Part shown: one piece after another, positions 24,463 through 33,918 of the stretch
Layout: each line of letters opens with the position of its first letter
Position numbering within the stretch: position 1 is the first letter of the stretch
NCBI GenBank assembly: GCA_965211775.1
Contig: OZ242974.1
Span: 2,852,001-2,916,000, forward strand
Direction: 5' to 3'
Length of the DNA stretch: 64,000 bases
Source: Thiodiazotropha sp040506975
GTDB taxonomy: Bacteria; Pseudomonadota; Gammaproteobacteria; Chromatiales; Chromatiaceae
The notes under the pieces: model-generated
Databases searched by the model: none
The model's input: the letters and a program-made list of their open reading frames with translations, nothing else
Told to the model about the DNA's origin: nothing
Position numbers and translations under genes: made by a program

Positions 24463-26253
24463 TAATAATTTGATGTTATCTTTAAAGCTTTTCACCAATT
24501 GATCGGATTTAAGATTCTCAATCTCGGCCTTTTCAGCACGGCTGGTCAGCTCGGTGAGTTGATTCGCAAGGTGCCTGTTCTCTTCCTCGAAGAATTGCTG
24601 ATGCTCATTGCTGGAATTGGTGAGTGACTCTTCAGTCAGGGTCGCATTTTCAACCTCCATTGTTTGAACGCGTTTCAGAAGCTCTCTGTTTTCATTCGCT
24701 ACTGATTCTGTCCGTTGCAGAAGGTTATTGTTTTCACTCTCTAGAGCCTCAGACCGTTGCAGAAGATTTTTGTTTTCAGACTCTACGGCTTCAACCTGTA
24801 GAAGAAGATTTGTATTCTCATTTTGCAGTTCTATAAATTTGAGCTGCAGTTGTTGCTGTTGGCTTTCGACCTCAAACAACTGTCTACGCAGATTGTCAGC
24901 CTCAGCGGACTGATGTTTCCAGTGTGCAATCTCATTGATCAATTGGCGATTTTCGTTCGTCAAACGCTCAATCGTCTGTTTGTGTTCAATCAATTCGCTG
25001 GCTTCAGCATCCTCTTCGTCCAGGTCGCTACCGTATTTGGCCTTGATTTCAGCAACCTGTTCAGCCGCAAGGCGTTGAATCTCAGAGGCACTTCGTGTAG
25101 AAGCGGATTGCGAATGCGTTGTACTACTGCTGGATTGCCGGGATTGACTGGTTAATTCAGAGGTGTCGCCTGCCAGATTGACCCGTGCCAGTGTCTCACT
25201 GCCTTTATCGACTACCTTGTTGCCACCATTCTCAGAGGCTGTTTTTAGACGACCTTCAGCCAGTGATATCAACTCGAACAGACGTGTGCCGGGTTTGATA
25301 TCAGGTGCGGAGATACCAATGCTGGCACTTACGATCTGCTCAGATTCACCCAGATAAAATTGTTTCGATGAGAGGTCTTCGAGGATTCTTCTACCGAGAT
25401 AGCGTGTTCCGATGGCGTTTGAGGCTGGGCGCAGGATGGCAAACAGACCCGTGCCGAAGTAGGCCAGGGTATCGTCAGGGTGAATGTGTTGTTTGATTAT
25501 CTCGACCAGTGTGAGCAATATGTGTTCAATTGCCGGGTCACTGTATTGAGTCGTGATCTCATCGATTTGATCTATTTTGACAAGCGCTATGGCTAGCTCG
25601 TTCTTATTGCGAATGGCGAAGGCGAGTTCACGGCTGGCGGACTCCATGAAATGTTCTCTATCGACAACACCACTAAGAAAATCGGATTGTGGTTCGATCT
25701 CATCTTGTTGGGAAATATCAGTTTCGAGGTGAGCGAGATCCGGTTGCTGATTCCTGTCGCCCAGTATTGTCAGAAAATTCCTGATATTTGAGGGATCGAA
25801 AGGTTTGTTGATTACCTCATCTGCACCTAATTGAGTCAATTCCTGGCGTATTTCCGGGCTCTCCTCGTTTCCGGTGACAACGATGAAAGGCATTTTCGCT
25901 ATCTGTGAGGAGTCTGAAGTCCTGATTTTGCTCAATAGGTCCCGGCCATCGAGTTTCGGCATAGAGAGGTCACTGAAGACAAGAGTGATCGACGGGGTAT
26001 CGCAGAGTATATCCCACGCCTCCTGACCGTTCTCTGCTTCGATGACCTGGCAGTCGTCTTTTAAAATATTCTTCAGTGAAACCCTTACAACTCGAGAGTC
26101 GTCAGCAATAAGCACCATCGGCTTATCGCTGGTATGATGAGAAAAGCTTGTCAGGGCATGTTCAGCCATTCTGTCTGATTCTTCTTGCTTAAGCATGGGT
26201 AAATTATGTCTACCTTTAGCTTCGACTAATCGGCTAAAAACTTTAGGTACCAT
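24448..26253 (-). CDS. Response regulator with degenerate GGDEF and coiled coil, truncated by IS
   Basis: 601 residues as read. The receiver domain (about 45-165) has D51/D52, phospho-acceptor D95 in VFSDLSMPKLDG and K in VINKPFDPS. A diguanylate-cyclase fold (about 195-345) follows in which the signature is replaced by YFGTGLF, so it should not make c-di-GMP. A long coiled coil with repeated LLQR.E..ESEN..LLQR heptads lies at about 420-590. The last residues (LPDYP) and the stop come from insertion-sequence copy 1, so the native C terminus is lost. The start is uncertain: ATG codons at 26253, 26196 and 26169 all lack a strong ribosome site. Possibly a scaffold or output module paired with the nearby HDOD protein (inference). 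Confidence 0.78.
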   Translation of the reverse strand: MVPKVFSRLVEAKGRHNLPMLKQEESDRMAEHALTSFSHHTSDKPMVLIADDSRVVRVSLKNILKDDCQVIEAENGQEAWDILCDTPSITLVFSDLSMPKLDGRDLLSKIRTSDSSQIAKMPFIVVTGNEESPEIRQELTQLGADEVINKPFDPSNIRNFLTILGDRNQQPDLAHLETDISQQDEIEPQSDFLSGVVDREHFMESASRELAFAIRNKNELAIALVKIDQIDEITTQYSDPAIEHILLTLVEIIKQHIHPDDTLAYFGTGLFAILRPASNAIGTRYLGRRILEDLSSKQFYLGESEQIVSASIGISAPDIKPGTRLFELISLAEGRLKTASENGGNKVVDKGSETLARVNLAGDTSELTSQSRQSSSSTTHSQSASTRSASEIQRLAAEQVAEIKAKYGSDLDEEDAEASELIEHKQTIERLTNENRQLINEIAHWKHQSAEADNLRRQLFEVESQQQQLQLKFIELQNENTNLLLQVEAVESENKNLLQRSEALESENNNLLQRTESVANENRELLKRVQTMEVENATLTEESLTNSSNEHQQFFEEENRHLANQLTELTSRAEKAEIENLKSDQLVKSFKDNIKLLPDYP

Positions 26254-26744
26254 CAGTTCGCCCAGCGCATTAGATAAATGTTATAAAGCACTGTTATATA
26301 AAAAGAAGAATATTAATCCCATGTCACAAAATGTGAAAAATGAGAGATGTGTCACCCATGGATTCAAGGATCTTGCCAAGGTTCCGGTTTTATGAAATCG
26401 AAACTGACAGAGTCCGTGAGCATGATGTGGCGCCAGCCGGTCCCAGCGTACTGTGTGAGGTCTCTTCCTGAGCGTTTAAAACAGCAGCATACTCAGAAGC
26501 GATGAAAAGATTTTGGAACGGGGTCAAATATTATAAAAGTATTACATATTATAGGGTTATTGAAGTCTGTTAATCTAAACTCAGACTGCACAAAGCGTAA
26601 TGCATGGTTGAGGCACTGAAAATTGTGAACCTTGACGCACTCCTATCCCTCAACTAGTTTGAACAGCAGGTCGACCTGGAGATATTCTTTATCCTGCCGA
26701 TACTCAAATTGATCACCACAACCATAAAGTCAATGCAGGTATAG
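26254..26744. other. 491-bp intergenic region
   Basis: Separates the divergent REC/GGDEF-like gene from the disrupted HDOD gene. AT-rich near 26520-26570 (TATTATAAAAGTATTACATA), a plausible promoter area. I see no credible gene, RNA or repeat. Confidence 0.4.
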
Positions 26745-26848
26745 ATGACGAAGTCAGTCTTTTATCTTTCGGATGGTGCGCCGGTAGAAGCCGAGGACGT
26801 TAAAGAGGCTCGAGACAAGGAGCGTGAGAACAGCATCATTAAACCTTT
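26745..26848 (+). pseudogene. 5' fragment of the HDOD gene, cut off by IS1595 copy 2
   Basis: ATG at 26745 opens a frame MTKSVFYLSDGAPVEAEDV... of 34 codons that runs into the insertion sequence at 26849. Deleting the element and one copy of its 8-bp duplication joins ...SIIKPF directly and in frame to MDSVKEDLVANKIYLP of the gene at 27887. The intact protein would have been 302 residues. Confidence 0.8.
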
Positions 26849-27877
26849 CCTGATTACCTCTAAACCTCAGCCATTCTCAAGAGGCGATATGGCATAGGTG
26901 GAGTGCGAAGAGCGGCAAAAAGCAATCGTTCAATCATGGCGGGTAAATCGAAACGGCGGTTAAACCGATATTCGAACTCAGCAAGATAACGCGACACATG
27001 TTTATCTCGAATCGCATGAAAAGTACCCAACAGACTGTTTTTGACATTACCCAACATCGTGTTTACCCATTTGAAGCACGAATACTGGACACTTTGGCGC
27101 CCACCACCCGTCACCATGGGGTTATGATGGCAATCAGCGGTTGTCACGCCACTAAAGCACCAAAGCCCATCGGTAAAGACTTCGCTGCCAGGCATCAAGC
27201 AGGAGCGGGCGTAGCGGGCGATTTCACGTTTGCGGAAGCCCCTTACACGACGCAGTTGAATTTTCATGGGCCTGCCGTCCCGCGTCGTCTCAACAGCAGC
27301 TACGAAAGGGATTTTGTTGCGCGACCCACGACCACGCTTACCGGCTTGCTCGCCTCCGAGATAAGCATCATCCAATTCGATGCGACCGGCCAGTTTTTTT
27401 CCACGCTCACGTTCCATCATCACCTGCATCAACTTATGCTTGAGTCGCCAGGCCGTATTGTAGTTCACCCCGATTTCGCGGGAAAGTTGCAGCGCCGAGA
27501 TACTTTTCTTGCGTTGGGTCAACAGATAGATCGCAAGAAACCACGTTCTCAGCGGCAGCTTGGTGCCATGGAAGATGCTGCCGGCGGTCAGGGAAGTCTG
27601 ATGATGGCACTTGTGACATTGATATATCTGACGCTTTTTGAGTTCACAGCCTGTTGTGTTGCCGCACTCAGGGCAGACATAGCCCGTCGGCCAGCGCAAA
27701 TCATACAATGCCTGTCGACACTGATCCTCGGTCCCATATTGTTCCAGAAAATCGTGCAAACCAAGACCTTTTTGAAATTGAATAGTATTTCTCGGCATGA
27801 TGAAATCCTCTTTTATTCAGTAGGTTCCATTATGCTTGCACCACAGGCTCAATAGCTGAGCCTCATGAGTAATCAGG
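26849..27877 (-). mobile_element. IS1595-type insertion sequence, copy 2, with 8-bp target duplication
   Basis: 1,029 bp, ends CCTGATTACC/GGTAATCAGG-like, flanked by the perfect 8-bp direct repeat AAACCTTT (26841-26848 and 27878-27885), the duplication size known for this family. Inverse orientation to copy 1. The matching duplication shows a simple insertion into the HDOD gene that has not since recombined with the other copy. Confidence 0.95.
26860..27798 (-). CDS. IS1595-family transposase
   Basis: 312 residues, nearly identical to the transposase at 23513-24451, with the same zinc ribbon, ELDDAYLGGE catalytic segment and C-terminal RFNRRF. Reads NYNTAWRLKH and FKWVNTMLGN where copy 1 differs. 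Intact, so probably functional. Confidence 0.95.
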   Translation of the reverse strand: MPRNTIQFQKGLGLHDFLEQYGTEDQCRQALYDLRWPTGYVCPECGNTTGCELKKRQIYQCHKCHHQTSLTAGSIFHGTKLPLRTWFLAIYLLTQRKKSISALQLSREIGVNYNTAWRLKHKLMQVMMERERGKKLAGRIELDDAYLGGEQAGKRGRGSRNKIPFVAAVETTRDGRPMKIQLRRVRGFRKREIARYARSCLMPGSEVFTDGLWCFSGVTTADCHHNPMVTGGGRQSVQYSCFKWVNTMLGNVKNSLLGTFHAIRDKHVSRYLAEFEYRFNRRFDLPAMIERLLFAALRTPPMPYRLLRMAEV

Positions 27878-27886
27878 AAACCTTTT

Positions 27887-28690
27887 ATGGACTCGGTTAA
27901 GGAAGACCTGGTTGCAAACAAGATTTACCTTCCCACGCTGCCCGCATTAGCACTCGAGGCCTTGGTGGTTATCAATGATGCCGACAGTTCGGCGCATGAC
28001 CTGGAAAGGGTGATTTCCCGGGACGCGGCGCTCACCGCAAGACTGATTCGTTATGCAAACAGCCCACTCTATCGGGGCTTGAATACCATAGCCTCAATAA
28101 AACCGGCAATCACTCGAATAGGCTTTCAAAGAGTAAAAAATGCTGTCTATGCCGTATCGATGAAGGAGGTTTTTCGCACCTCGGAGAAAGAGATCGAGAG
28201 ACGCATGAATCAATTATGGGCACATTCGGTGAAAGTTGGCGCGCAGGCGGCGATGCTTGCCAAGGAGCAACCCGGTCTCGATCCGGATATCGCCCTTGTC
28301 GCAGGGCTGGTCCATGATATCGGCCAAATCCCCTTATTGATCAAGGCGTGTAATTATCCGGATATGATTGCCAATCCTGAATTTCTGAATAAGGTGTTAT
28401 CGAAATTACATACACAACTGGGTGGCAGCATATTGAAATTATGGAAGTTCGATCAACATGTCATCGATGCCGCTGCGGAGCATGAAGATCTTAAGCGTGA
28501 TCCGGGTGACGCACCTATAGATTATGTGGATCTGGTTCAGGTTGCGAATATCCTGGCCTACGAAGGTACAGATCATCCCCTGGCAAACGTGGACCGTTCT
28601 ACCATCAAGGCCTTCTCCCGTTTAGAGAAGGCTGGTAATGATGAATCACTGGATGAAGAGACAAAAAAAGTCGAGGATGTATTCTTCTGA
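27887..28690 (+). CDS. HDOD-domain signalling protein, N terminus removed by IS1595 copy 2
   Basis: 267 residues from the ATG at 27887. This is the body of an HDOD protein: LPTLPALALEALVVINDADS, then ISRDAALTARLIRYANSPLY, and an HD-type region LVAGLVHDIGQIPLL lacking the full set of catalytic residues. HDOD proteins act as non-catalytic signalling modules, often with two-component or c-di-GMP networks. The original start is at 26745 and 35 residues are lost. Translation from this internal ATG is possible but it lacks its own promoter and has no clear ribosome site, so expression is doubtful. Confidence 0.8.
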   Translation: MDSVKEDLVANKIYLPTLPALALEALVVINDADSSAHDLERVISRDAALTARLIRYANSPLYRGLNTIASIKPAITRIGFQRVKNAVYAVSMKEVFRTSEKEIERRMNQLWAHSVKVGAQAAMLAKEQPGLDPDIALVAGLVHDIGQIPLLIKACNYPDMIANPEFLNKVLSKLHTQLGGSILKLWKFDQHVIDAAAEHEDLKRDPGDAPIDYVDLVQVANILAYEGTDHPLANVDRSTIKAFSRLEKAGNDESLDEETKKVEDVFF

Positions 28691-28708
28691 CGAAATTTGG
28701 AATGCGGG

Positions 28709-29317
28709 CTATTCCGCCAGCACATCAAGCCCCTCATTGCGTAACATTGCAATCAGGCGTATCAGCGGCAGGCCGATCAGGGCATTTGGATCCTCCCCCT
28801 CCAATCGTTCGAAAAGTGAGATTCCCAGTCCTTCCGATTTGAACGAGCCGGCGCAATTATAGGGCTTCTCTTTGAGCAGATAGTTTTCAATCTCACTTTT
28901 CTGCAAGATCCGGAATATGACATGAAAGGGTTCGCAGCATAGCTGGATATGCCCGGTTTCGCTGTTCAACAGGCACAGGCCGGTTAAAAAGCTGACACGC
29001 TTACCGGAGACGCTGAGCAATTGCTCCACTGCCTGTTGATGACCACCCGGTTTACCCATGATCGCCCCATCTACGACCGCCACCTGATCGGAGCCGATGA
29101 CAAGCGCTCCCTTGTGATCTTTCGCAACCTCCCTTGCCTTGCTTTCTGCAAGGCGGGTTACCAGCCTCTCCGGTGGCTCATCCAGCAGTGCGCCTTCATC
29201 GATATCCGGTGACATACTGCTGAATTCGACCCCCAGTCGACTCAGCAGCTCTCTGCGAAATGGGGAGCTGGAGGCAAGGATCAGAGGCTGATGTTGTGGG
29301 TTTTCGGAGTAGGGCAT
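28709..29317 (-). CDS. Maf-family nucleotide pyrophosphatase (YceF-like)
   Basis: 202 residues. Hydrolyses non-canonical or modified nucleoside triphosphates; the YceF branch prefers 7-methyl-GTP. Signatures: LILASSSPFRRELLSRLG at the N terminus, DEGALLDEPPERLVTRLA, VIGSDQVAVVDG and GKPG. In many gammaproteobacteria this gene sits next to yceD-rpmF-plsX. Here the oadGAB operon lies between them and the gene is transcribed away from it. Confidence 0.9.
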   Translation of the reverse strand: MPYSENPQHQPLILASSSPFRRELLSRLGVEFSSMSPDIDEGALLDEPPERLVTRLAESKAREVAKDHKGALVIGSDQVAVVDGAIMGKPGGHQQAVEQLLSVSGKRVSFLTGLCLLNSETGHIQLCCEPFHVIFRILQKSEIENYLLKEKPYNCAGSFKSEGLGISLFERLEGEDPNALIGLPLIRLIAMLRNEGLDVLAE

Positions 29318-29618
29318 TGAGATACAACTGTAAATGACAACGTAAATTCATAGTATCAAAAAAAACGAATCCCTTAGCAGCATCCTGACAGACGGGCTGT
29401 GGCGGAAAATATCCGACCAGCTATATTGGTTATTGGCAAGGGTTGAAGAGTCAATTATTAACATGTTAAATACATACCATATAAATTCTAAATAAAAAAT
29501 TATTTTTTGCATGAAAAACAGTATGATAGCTATTTCTTGATGTTTCTGGCTCGCTTGACAAAAGGAGTCGAGCCAACGTAGAAAGGCGGAATCATTCGTT
29601 ACAGAGCTCAGATCCACT
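29318..29618. other. 301-bp intergenic region upstream of oadGAB
   Basis: AT-rich around 29450-29520 and likely to hold the divergent promoters of maf and oadGAB. A GGCTCG/CGAGCC stem (29548-29574) with a 15-nt loop lies about 45 bp before the oadG start and would be in its leader. No gene seen. Confidence 0.4.
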
Positions 29619-29873
29619 ATGCCAATAACAGATTTGCTAATGTCCGGCATCAATCTCATGGTCACCGGAATGGGGATCGTCTTTGCGTTCCTTTTGATCC
29701 TTGTTTTCGCCATGAAGGGGATGTCTAAGTTTGCAATGTTTGTTACTGAGCGACACGGGGCTCCTGAAATGGTATCATCTCAGCCCGTGATTAAGGGGCA
29801 GGAAGGTATGCGGGGTGATTTGGTTGCAGTCATTGCGGCTGCCATTAACAGTTATCGCGCTACACACAGATAG
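29619..29873 (+). CDS. oadG: Oxaloacetate decarboxylase gamma subunit
   Basis: 84 residues with one N-terminal membrane helix (LMVTGMGIVFAFLLILVFAM) and a polar cytosolic tail, the form of OadG, which anchors the alpha subunit to the beta subunit and assists zinc binding. First gene of oadGAB, 72 bp before oadA. Confidence 0.9.
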   Translation: MPITDLLMSGINLMVTGMGIVFAFLLILVFAMKGMSKFAMFVTERHGAPEMVSSQPVIKGQEGMRGDLVAVIAAAINSYRATHR

Positions 29874-29945
29874 ATCTGTTAAAGTTCCTAAGTTTTTATT
29901 AATAAGCAACTTTTTGGCTGTTTGCCAATCAACGGCGGCTAGTTT

Positions 29946-31760
29946 ATGAGTGAAAAGAAACCACTTGGAATCACTGATGTCGTGCTACGCGATGCACATC
30001 AGTCCCTGTTTGCAACCAGAATGCGTATCGAAGATATGCTGCCGATAGCAGAGAAGCTTGACAACGTAGGCTTTTGGTCTTTGGAGACCTGGGGTGGTGC
30101 AACCTTCGATGCCTGTATTCGATTCCTGGGTGAAGATCCCTGGGAGCGTATCCGCACACTTAAGGCCGCGATGCCGAAAACTCCCATGCAGATGCTTTTC
30201 CGCGGACAGAATATCCTCGGTTATAGGCACTACGCTGATGATGTGGTCGAAAAATTTGTCGAGAGGGCGGCGGTCAACGGCGTCGATGTCTTCCGTATAT
30301 TCGACGCCATGAATGACCTGCGCAATCTTGAGACCGCAATCAAGGCAACGCTCAAGGTCGACAAGCATGCCCAGGGCACCATGTCTTATACGGTCAGTCC
30401 CGTACACAACATGGAGTATTGGGTTGACATGGGTAAACGTTTGGAAGAGATGGGTTGCGATTCAATCTGCATCAAGGATATGGCCGGCCTGTTGAATCCC
30501 TATCTCGGCTATGAACTGGTGACCCGTCTCAAGGAGGCAATATCCATACCCATCGCCATGCAAAGCCATGCCACCACCGGTATGAGTACGGCCACCAATA
30601 TCAAGTGTGCTGAAGCCGGTATCGACATGCTCGATACCTCCATCTCCTCGATGAGTATGACCTATGGGCATTCGGCGACGGAATCTGTGGTGGCGATCCT
30701 GCAGGAAAGCGATCGCGACACTGGATTGGATCTGAATTTACTGCAGGAGATCGCTGCCTACTTTCGCGAAGTGCGTAAGAAGTACGCCAAGTTCGAAGGT
30801 TCGCTCAAGGGTGTGGACTCACGCATCCTGGTGGCACAGGTGCCTGGCGGCATGTTGACCAACATGGAGAATCAGCTAAAGGAGCAGGGGGCCAGCGACA
30901 AACTGGATCTGGTGCTCGAGGAGATTCCCCGAGTGCGCGAGGACCTGGGCTATATTCCCCTGGTGACGCCAACATCACAGATTGTCGGTACCCAGGCAGT
31001 GATCAACGTCCTGATGGGCGAGCGTTACAAGAGCATCGCCAAAGAGACGGAGGGTGTACTCAAGGGTGAATATGGCGCCACTCCGGCGCCGGTAAACAGT
31101 GAACTTCAGCTGAAGGTCCTTAATGGGGCTGAACCTGTCACCTGCCGTCCAGCAGATCTGCTGGATGATGAGATGGACAGGCTTTCCGCTGAATTTCACG
31201 GACTGGCCGAAGAACATGGTATCAGAGTTGCTGCCGATGAGGTGGATGATGTGCTCATCTACGCGCTCTTCCCTCAGGTTGGCCTGAAGTTCCTCAAGAA
31301 TCGCGACAACCCGGATGCCTTCGAGCCACCACCCGGTGCCGAATCCGTCGCGCCTGCCCAGGCCCAGGCCCCGACTCCCGTTCAAGCGACCGGTACAGCA
31401 GGCGGACCAGAGTCCTATCAGGTCGAGGTTAACGGTGTCACCTACAATGTGAAGGTCACTCCATCAGGTACCGTGAGCGAAGTAATCCCGACATCCACAC
31501 CGGTGGCGGCTCAGGGTGCAGCGCCGGTTGCCGCGGTCAACACTGGCGGGGATGTAATCAACGCACCGCTGTCCGGTAACATCCATGCCATCAAGGTCGC
31601 CGCGGGAGATGCCATCGCTGCCGGTGATGTCGTGATGGTTCTCGAGGCCATGAAGATGGAGACGGAGGTACGTGCCACTTCAGCAGGAACCGTCGCACAG
31701 ATTTTAGTGAAAGAGGGTGAAACCGTTCAGGTTGGATCACCTCTATTGAGTCTATCCTGA
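29946..31760 (+). CDS. oadA: Oxaloacetate decarboxylase alpha subunit
   Basis: 604 residues. Transfers the carboxyl group from oxaloacetate to a biotin on the same subunit. The carboxyltransferase domain (1-450) begins ITDVVLRDAHQSLFATRMR and includes the metal-binding QSHATTGMS. A Pro/Ala-rich linker (about 460-530) leads to the biotinyl domain with EAMKMETE, biotin at K570. Cytosolic, joined to the OadB pump by OadG. The complex yields pyruvate and CO2 and exports sodium ions. Confidence 0.95.
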   Translation: MSEKKPLGITDVVLRDAHQSLFATRMRIEDMLPIAEKLDNVGFWSLETWGGATFDACIRFLGEDPWERIRTLKAAMPKTPMQMLFRGQNILGYRHYADDVVEKFVERAAVNGVDVFRIFDAMNDLRNLETAIKATLKVDKHAQGTMSYTVSPVHNMEYWVDMGKRLEEMGCDSICIKDMAGLLNPYLGYELVTRLKEAISIPIAMQSHATTGMSTATNIKCAEAGIDMLDTSISSMSMTYGHSATESVVAILQESDRDTGLDLNLLQEIAAYFREVRKKYAKFEGSLKGVDSRILVAQVPGGMLTNMENQLKEQGASDKLDLVLEEIPRVREDLGYIPLVTPTSQIVGTQAVINVLMGERYKSIAKETEGVLKGEYGATPAPVNSELQLKVLNGAEPVTCRPADLLDDEMDRLSAEFHGLAEEHGIRVAADEVDDVLIYALFPQVGLKFLKNRDNPDAFEPPPGAESVAPAQAQAPTPVQATGTAGGPESYQVEVNGVTYNVKVTPSGTVSEVIPTSTPVAAQGAAPVAAVNTGGDVINAPLSGNIHAIKVAAGDAIAAGDVVMVLEAMKMETEVRATSAGTVAQILVKEGETVQVGSPLLSLS

Positions 31761-31761
31761 T

Positions 31762-32901
31762 ATGATCGAAATAGGTATTCAGCCACTTTGGCAGTCAACC
31801 GGGTTGGCCAACATGGGGTGGGGGCAACTGCTCATGATGGGCGTAGGCTGCCTGTTAATTTATTTGGCAGTGGTCAAAAAGTTCGAACCACTGTTGTTGG
31901 TGCCGATCGGATTTGGCGCCATCCTGAGCAACATTCCGCTTGCCGGCATCAGCGGCCCGGATGGTATCCTGGGCTATATCTACCATGTTGGTATAGAGAC
32001 AGGTGTTTTCCCCCTGCTGATTTTTATGGGGGTCGGTGCACTGACTGATTTCGGCGCACTGATTGCGATGCCCTGGACACTGTTACTGGGAGCGGCAGCC
32101 CAGTTTGGTATTTTCGTCACCCTGCTGGGTGCCTTGGCGTTGAATTTCATACCCGGTTTCGAATTCAGTCTGGCCGATGCATCCGCCATAGCGATCATTG
32201 GGGGCGCGGATGGACCGACAGCAATCTTTCTCGCCTCGAGGCTGTCCCCCGACCTGCTGGGAGCAATAGCCGTCGCGGCATATTCATACATGGCGCTGGT
32301 GCCGATCATTCAACCTCCGATCATGCGTCTTCTGACCACCAATAAAGAACGCAATGTGGAGATGCAGCAGTTACGCCACGTCACCAAGCTGGAAAAGGTT
32401 CTTTTCCCGTTTGCGGTGTTGTTTCTGTGCGCAATCTTCCTCCCTTCCGCGGCTCCCCTGATCGGTATGCTGACATTCGGTAATCTGCTCAGAGAGTGTG
32501 GTGTGGTAGAGCGATTGAGCCACGCTTCGCAGAACGAGATCATCAACATTGTGACCATCTTCCTGGGGCTGGCTGTAGGTTCGAAACTTTCGGCAGACAA
32601 GTTCCTTACCGTCGAGACTTTGGGTATTTTGGCGCTTGGGGCATTCGCCTTCTGTATCGGTACGGCGACCGGCGTCATCATGGGTAAGATCATGTATCGG
32701 GTAACGGGCGGGAAGGTGAACCCGCTGATTGGAGCTGCGGGTGTTTCTGCGGTACCGATGGCGGCCCGTGTGGTCAATAAGGTCGGTCTGGAGTCCAATC
32801 ACCATAATTTCCTTCTGATGCATGCCATGGGGCCGAATGTGGCGGGTGTCATCGGGTCGGCCGTGGCTGCCGGCATCCTGCTGGCCCTGGTCGGCCACTA
32901 G
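31762..32901 (+). CDS. oadB: Oxaloacetate decarboxylase beta subunit, sodium pump
   Basis: 379 residues, hydrophobic throughout, about nine membrane helices. Decarboxylates carboxybiotin and couples this to sodium export. Conserved IIGGADGPTAIF (family GGADGPT motif with the sodium-binding Asp) and GAAGVSAVPMAARV near the end. Starts one base after the oadA stop. The operon indicates that this organism keeps a sodium gradient, as expected in marine bacteria. Confidence 0.95.
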   Translation: MIEIGIQPLWQSTGLANMGWGQLLMMGVGCLLIYLAVVKKFEPLLLVPIGFGAILSNIPLAGISGPDGILGYIYHVGIETGVFPLLIFMGVGALTDFGALIAMPWTLLLGAAAQFGIFVTLLGALALNFIPGFEFSLADASAIAIIGGADGPTAIFLASRLSPDLLGAIAVAAYSYMALVPIIQPPIMRLLTTNKERNVEMQQLRHVTKLEKVLFPFAVLFLCAIFLPSAAPLIGMLTFGNLLRECGVVERLSHASQNEIINIVTIFLGLAVGSKLSADKFLTVETLGILALGAFAFCIGTATGVIMGKIMYRVTGGKVNPLIGAAGVSAVPMAARVVNKVGLESNHHNFLLMHAMGPNVAGVIGSAVAAGILLALVGH

Positions 32902-32914
32902 CCAACTCCTACAC

Positions 32915-32939
32915 CGCCCATGTCATTTTGACATGGGCG
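32915..32939. terminator. Inverted repeat after oadB
   Basis: CGCCCATGTCA and TGACATGGGCG form a perfect 11-bp stem with a 3-nt loop 14 bp after the oadB stop. No T-run follows at once, but the location between operons makes a terminator or 3' stabiliser likely. Confidence 0.6.
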
Positions 32940-32966
32940 CCATACTCATAATATTATTGTCCGCTT

Positions 32967-33494
32967 ATGTCGAAGCGCTTTCCTGATCGGTTGGGTCCTT
33001 GGCGTTTCGCCGATCTTGGCAAAGAGATCGGCGGAGAGCTTCCTGTGGATACCTTTTCAAGATTGAGCGCTTGCTTGCTGAAACCAGCGGGAAACGTCAG
33101 TTTCAAGCTGTCGTTTGGTCGTGACCAGGAGCGGCGGGCGATACTCAGAGGACGGCTCAAGGCGGAATTGTCGCTGCAGTGCCAGCGGTGTCTGGAAGAG
33201 GTGAATCTTCCGATCGATACCCAACTGTCCGTCATATTCGTCCAAGGGTTGGATGAGGCCGAGATGCTGGCTGAAGACCTGGATCCTTGTTTGGTCGAGG
33301 ATGATCAGGTGGTGTTCAGAGACTTGATCGAAGACGAATTGCTGCTGGCATTGCCGCAAGTGGCCATGCATGATTCTGGGGTTTGTGCCGCACCTGTGTT
33401 GGGAGTGGCTGGAGAAAGGCCGATAGAAAGCAGTGGGCAAGAACGAGAAAACCCGTTTGCGGCTCTGGCAGAGCTGAAGCGGGACAAAGAGTAA
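32967..33494 (+). CDS. yceD: YceD/DUF177 protein
   Basis: 175 residues, DUF177 family, almost always just upstream of rpmF. A CxRC-type pair occurs in LQCQRCLEEVNLP. In bacteria and plants related proteins take part in 23S rRNA accumulation. It precedes rpmF by 35 bp, the expected arrangement. Confidence 0.9.
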   Translation: MSKRFPDRLGPWRFADLGKEIGGELPVDTFSRLSACLLKPAGNVSFKLSFGRDQERRAILRGRLKAELSLQCQRCLEEVNLPIDTQLSVIFVQGLDEAEMLAEDLDPCLVEDDQVVFRDLIEDELLLALPQVAMHDSGVCAAPVLGVAGERPIESSGQERENPFAALAELKRDKE

Positions 33495-33529
33495 ATTGGT
33501 TAACAGAAAGAATATTCGGGAGATCAGCC

Positions 33530-33709
33530 ATGGCTGTTCAGCAAAATAGAAAGACTCCTTCAAAGCGAGGCATGCGCCGCGCTCATGATTCGCTGAAAGG
33601 TGAAACGCTCTCAATCGATTCCACTTCGGGTGAAACCCATCTTCGTCATCATGTAACAGCAGATGGCTTTTATAAAGGCCGTAAGGTAGTCAACTCAAAG
33701 GGCGAGTGA
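33530..33709 (+). CDS. rpmF: 50S ribosomal protein L32
   Basis: 59 residues from the ATG at 33530: MAVQQNRKTPSKRGMRRAHD, the typical start of L32. Lacks the four zinc-binding cysteines found in some L32 paralogues, so it is the C-minus form. The longer frame beginning at 33383 overlaps yceD and is rejected. Confidence 0.96.
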   Translation: MAVQQNRKTPSKRGMRRAHDSLKGETLSIDSTSGETHLRHHVTADGFYKGRKVVNSKGE

Positions 33710-33918
33710 TCCCCCGATTCCCACTATTCATGATTCAGAAGCCCATCAAGGGTGATCCCTTGTTGGGTTCTTTGATTGATAGGCAGAATCTTCGATTGGC
33801 ATGCCTCACGTAACTGGAGTAGTCCGGTTACATCAGTTGGCACAAATCGATTCTGTATAAAACTTGAAAGATGACAAACGGTCCAACGGGTTTCGGTGGA
33901 TGGGTGAATCGTTAGCAC

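Noticed and set aside
23434..27877. Inversion of the segment between the two IS1595 copies
   Set aside because: Copy 2 keeps matching target duplications on both sides, which an inversion by recombination between the copies would have separated.
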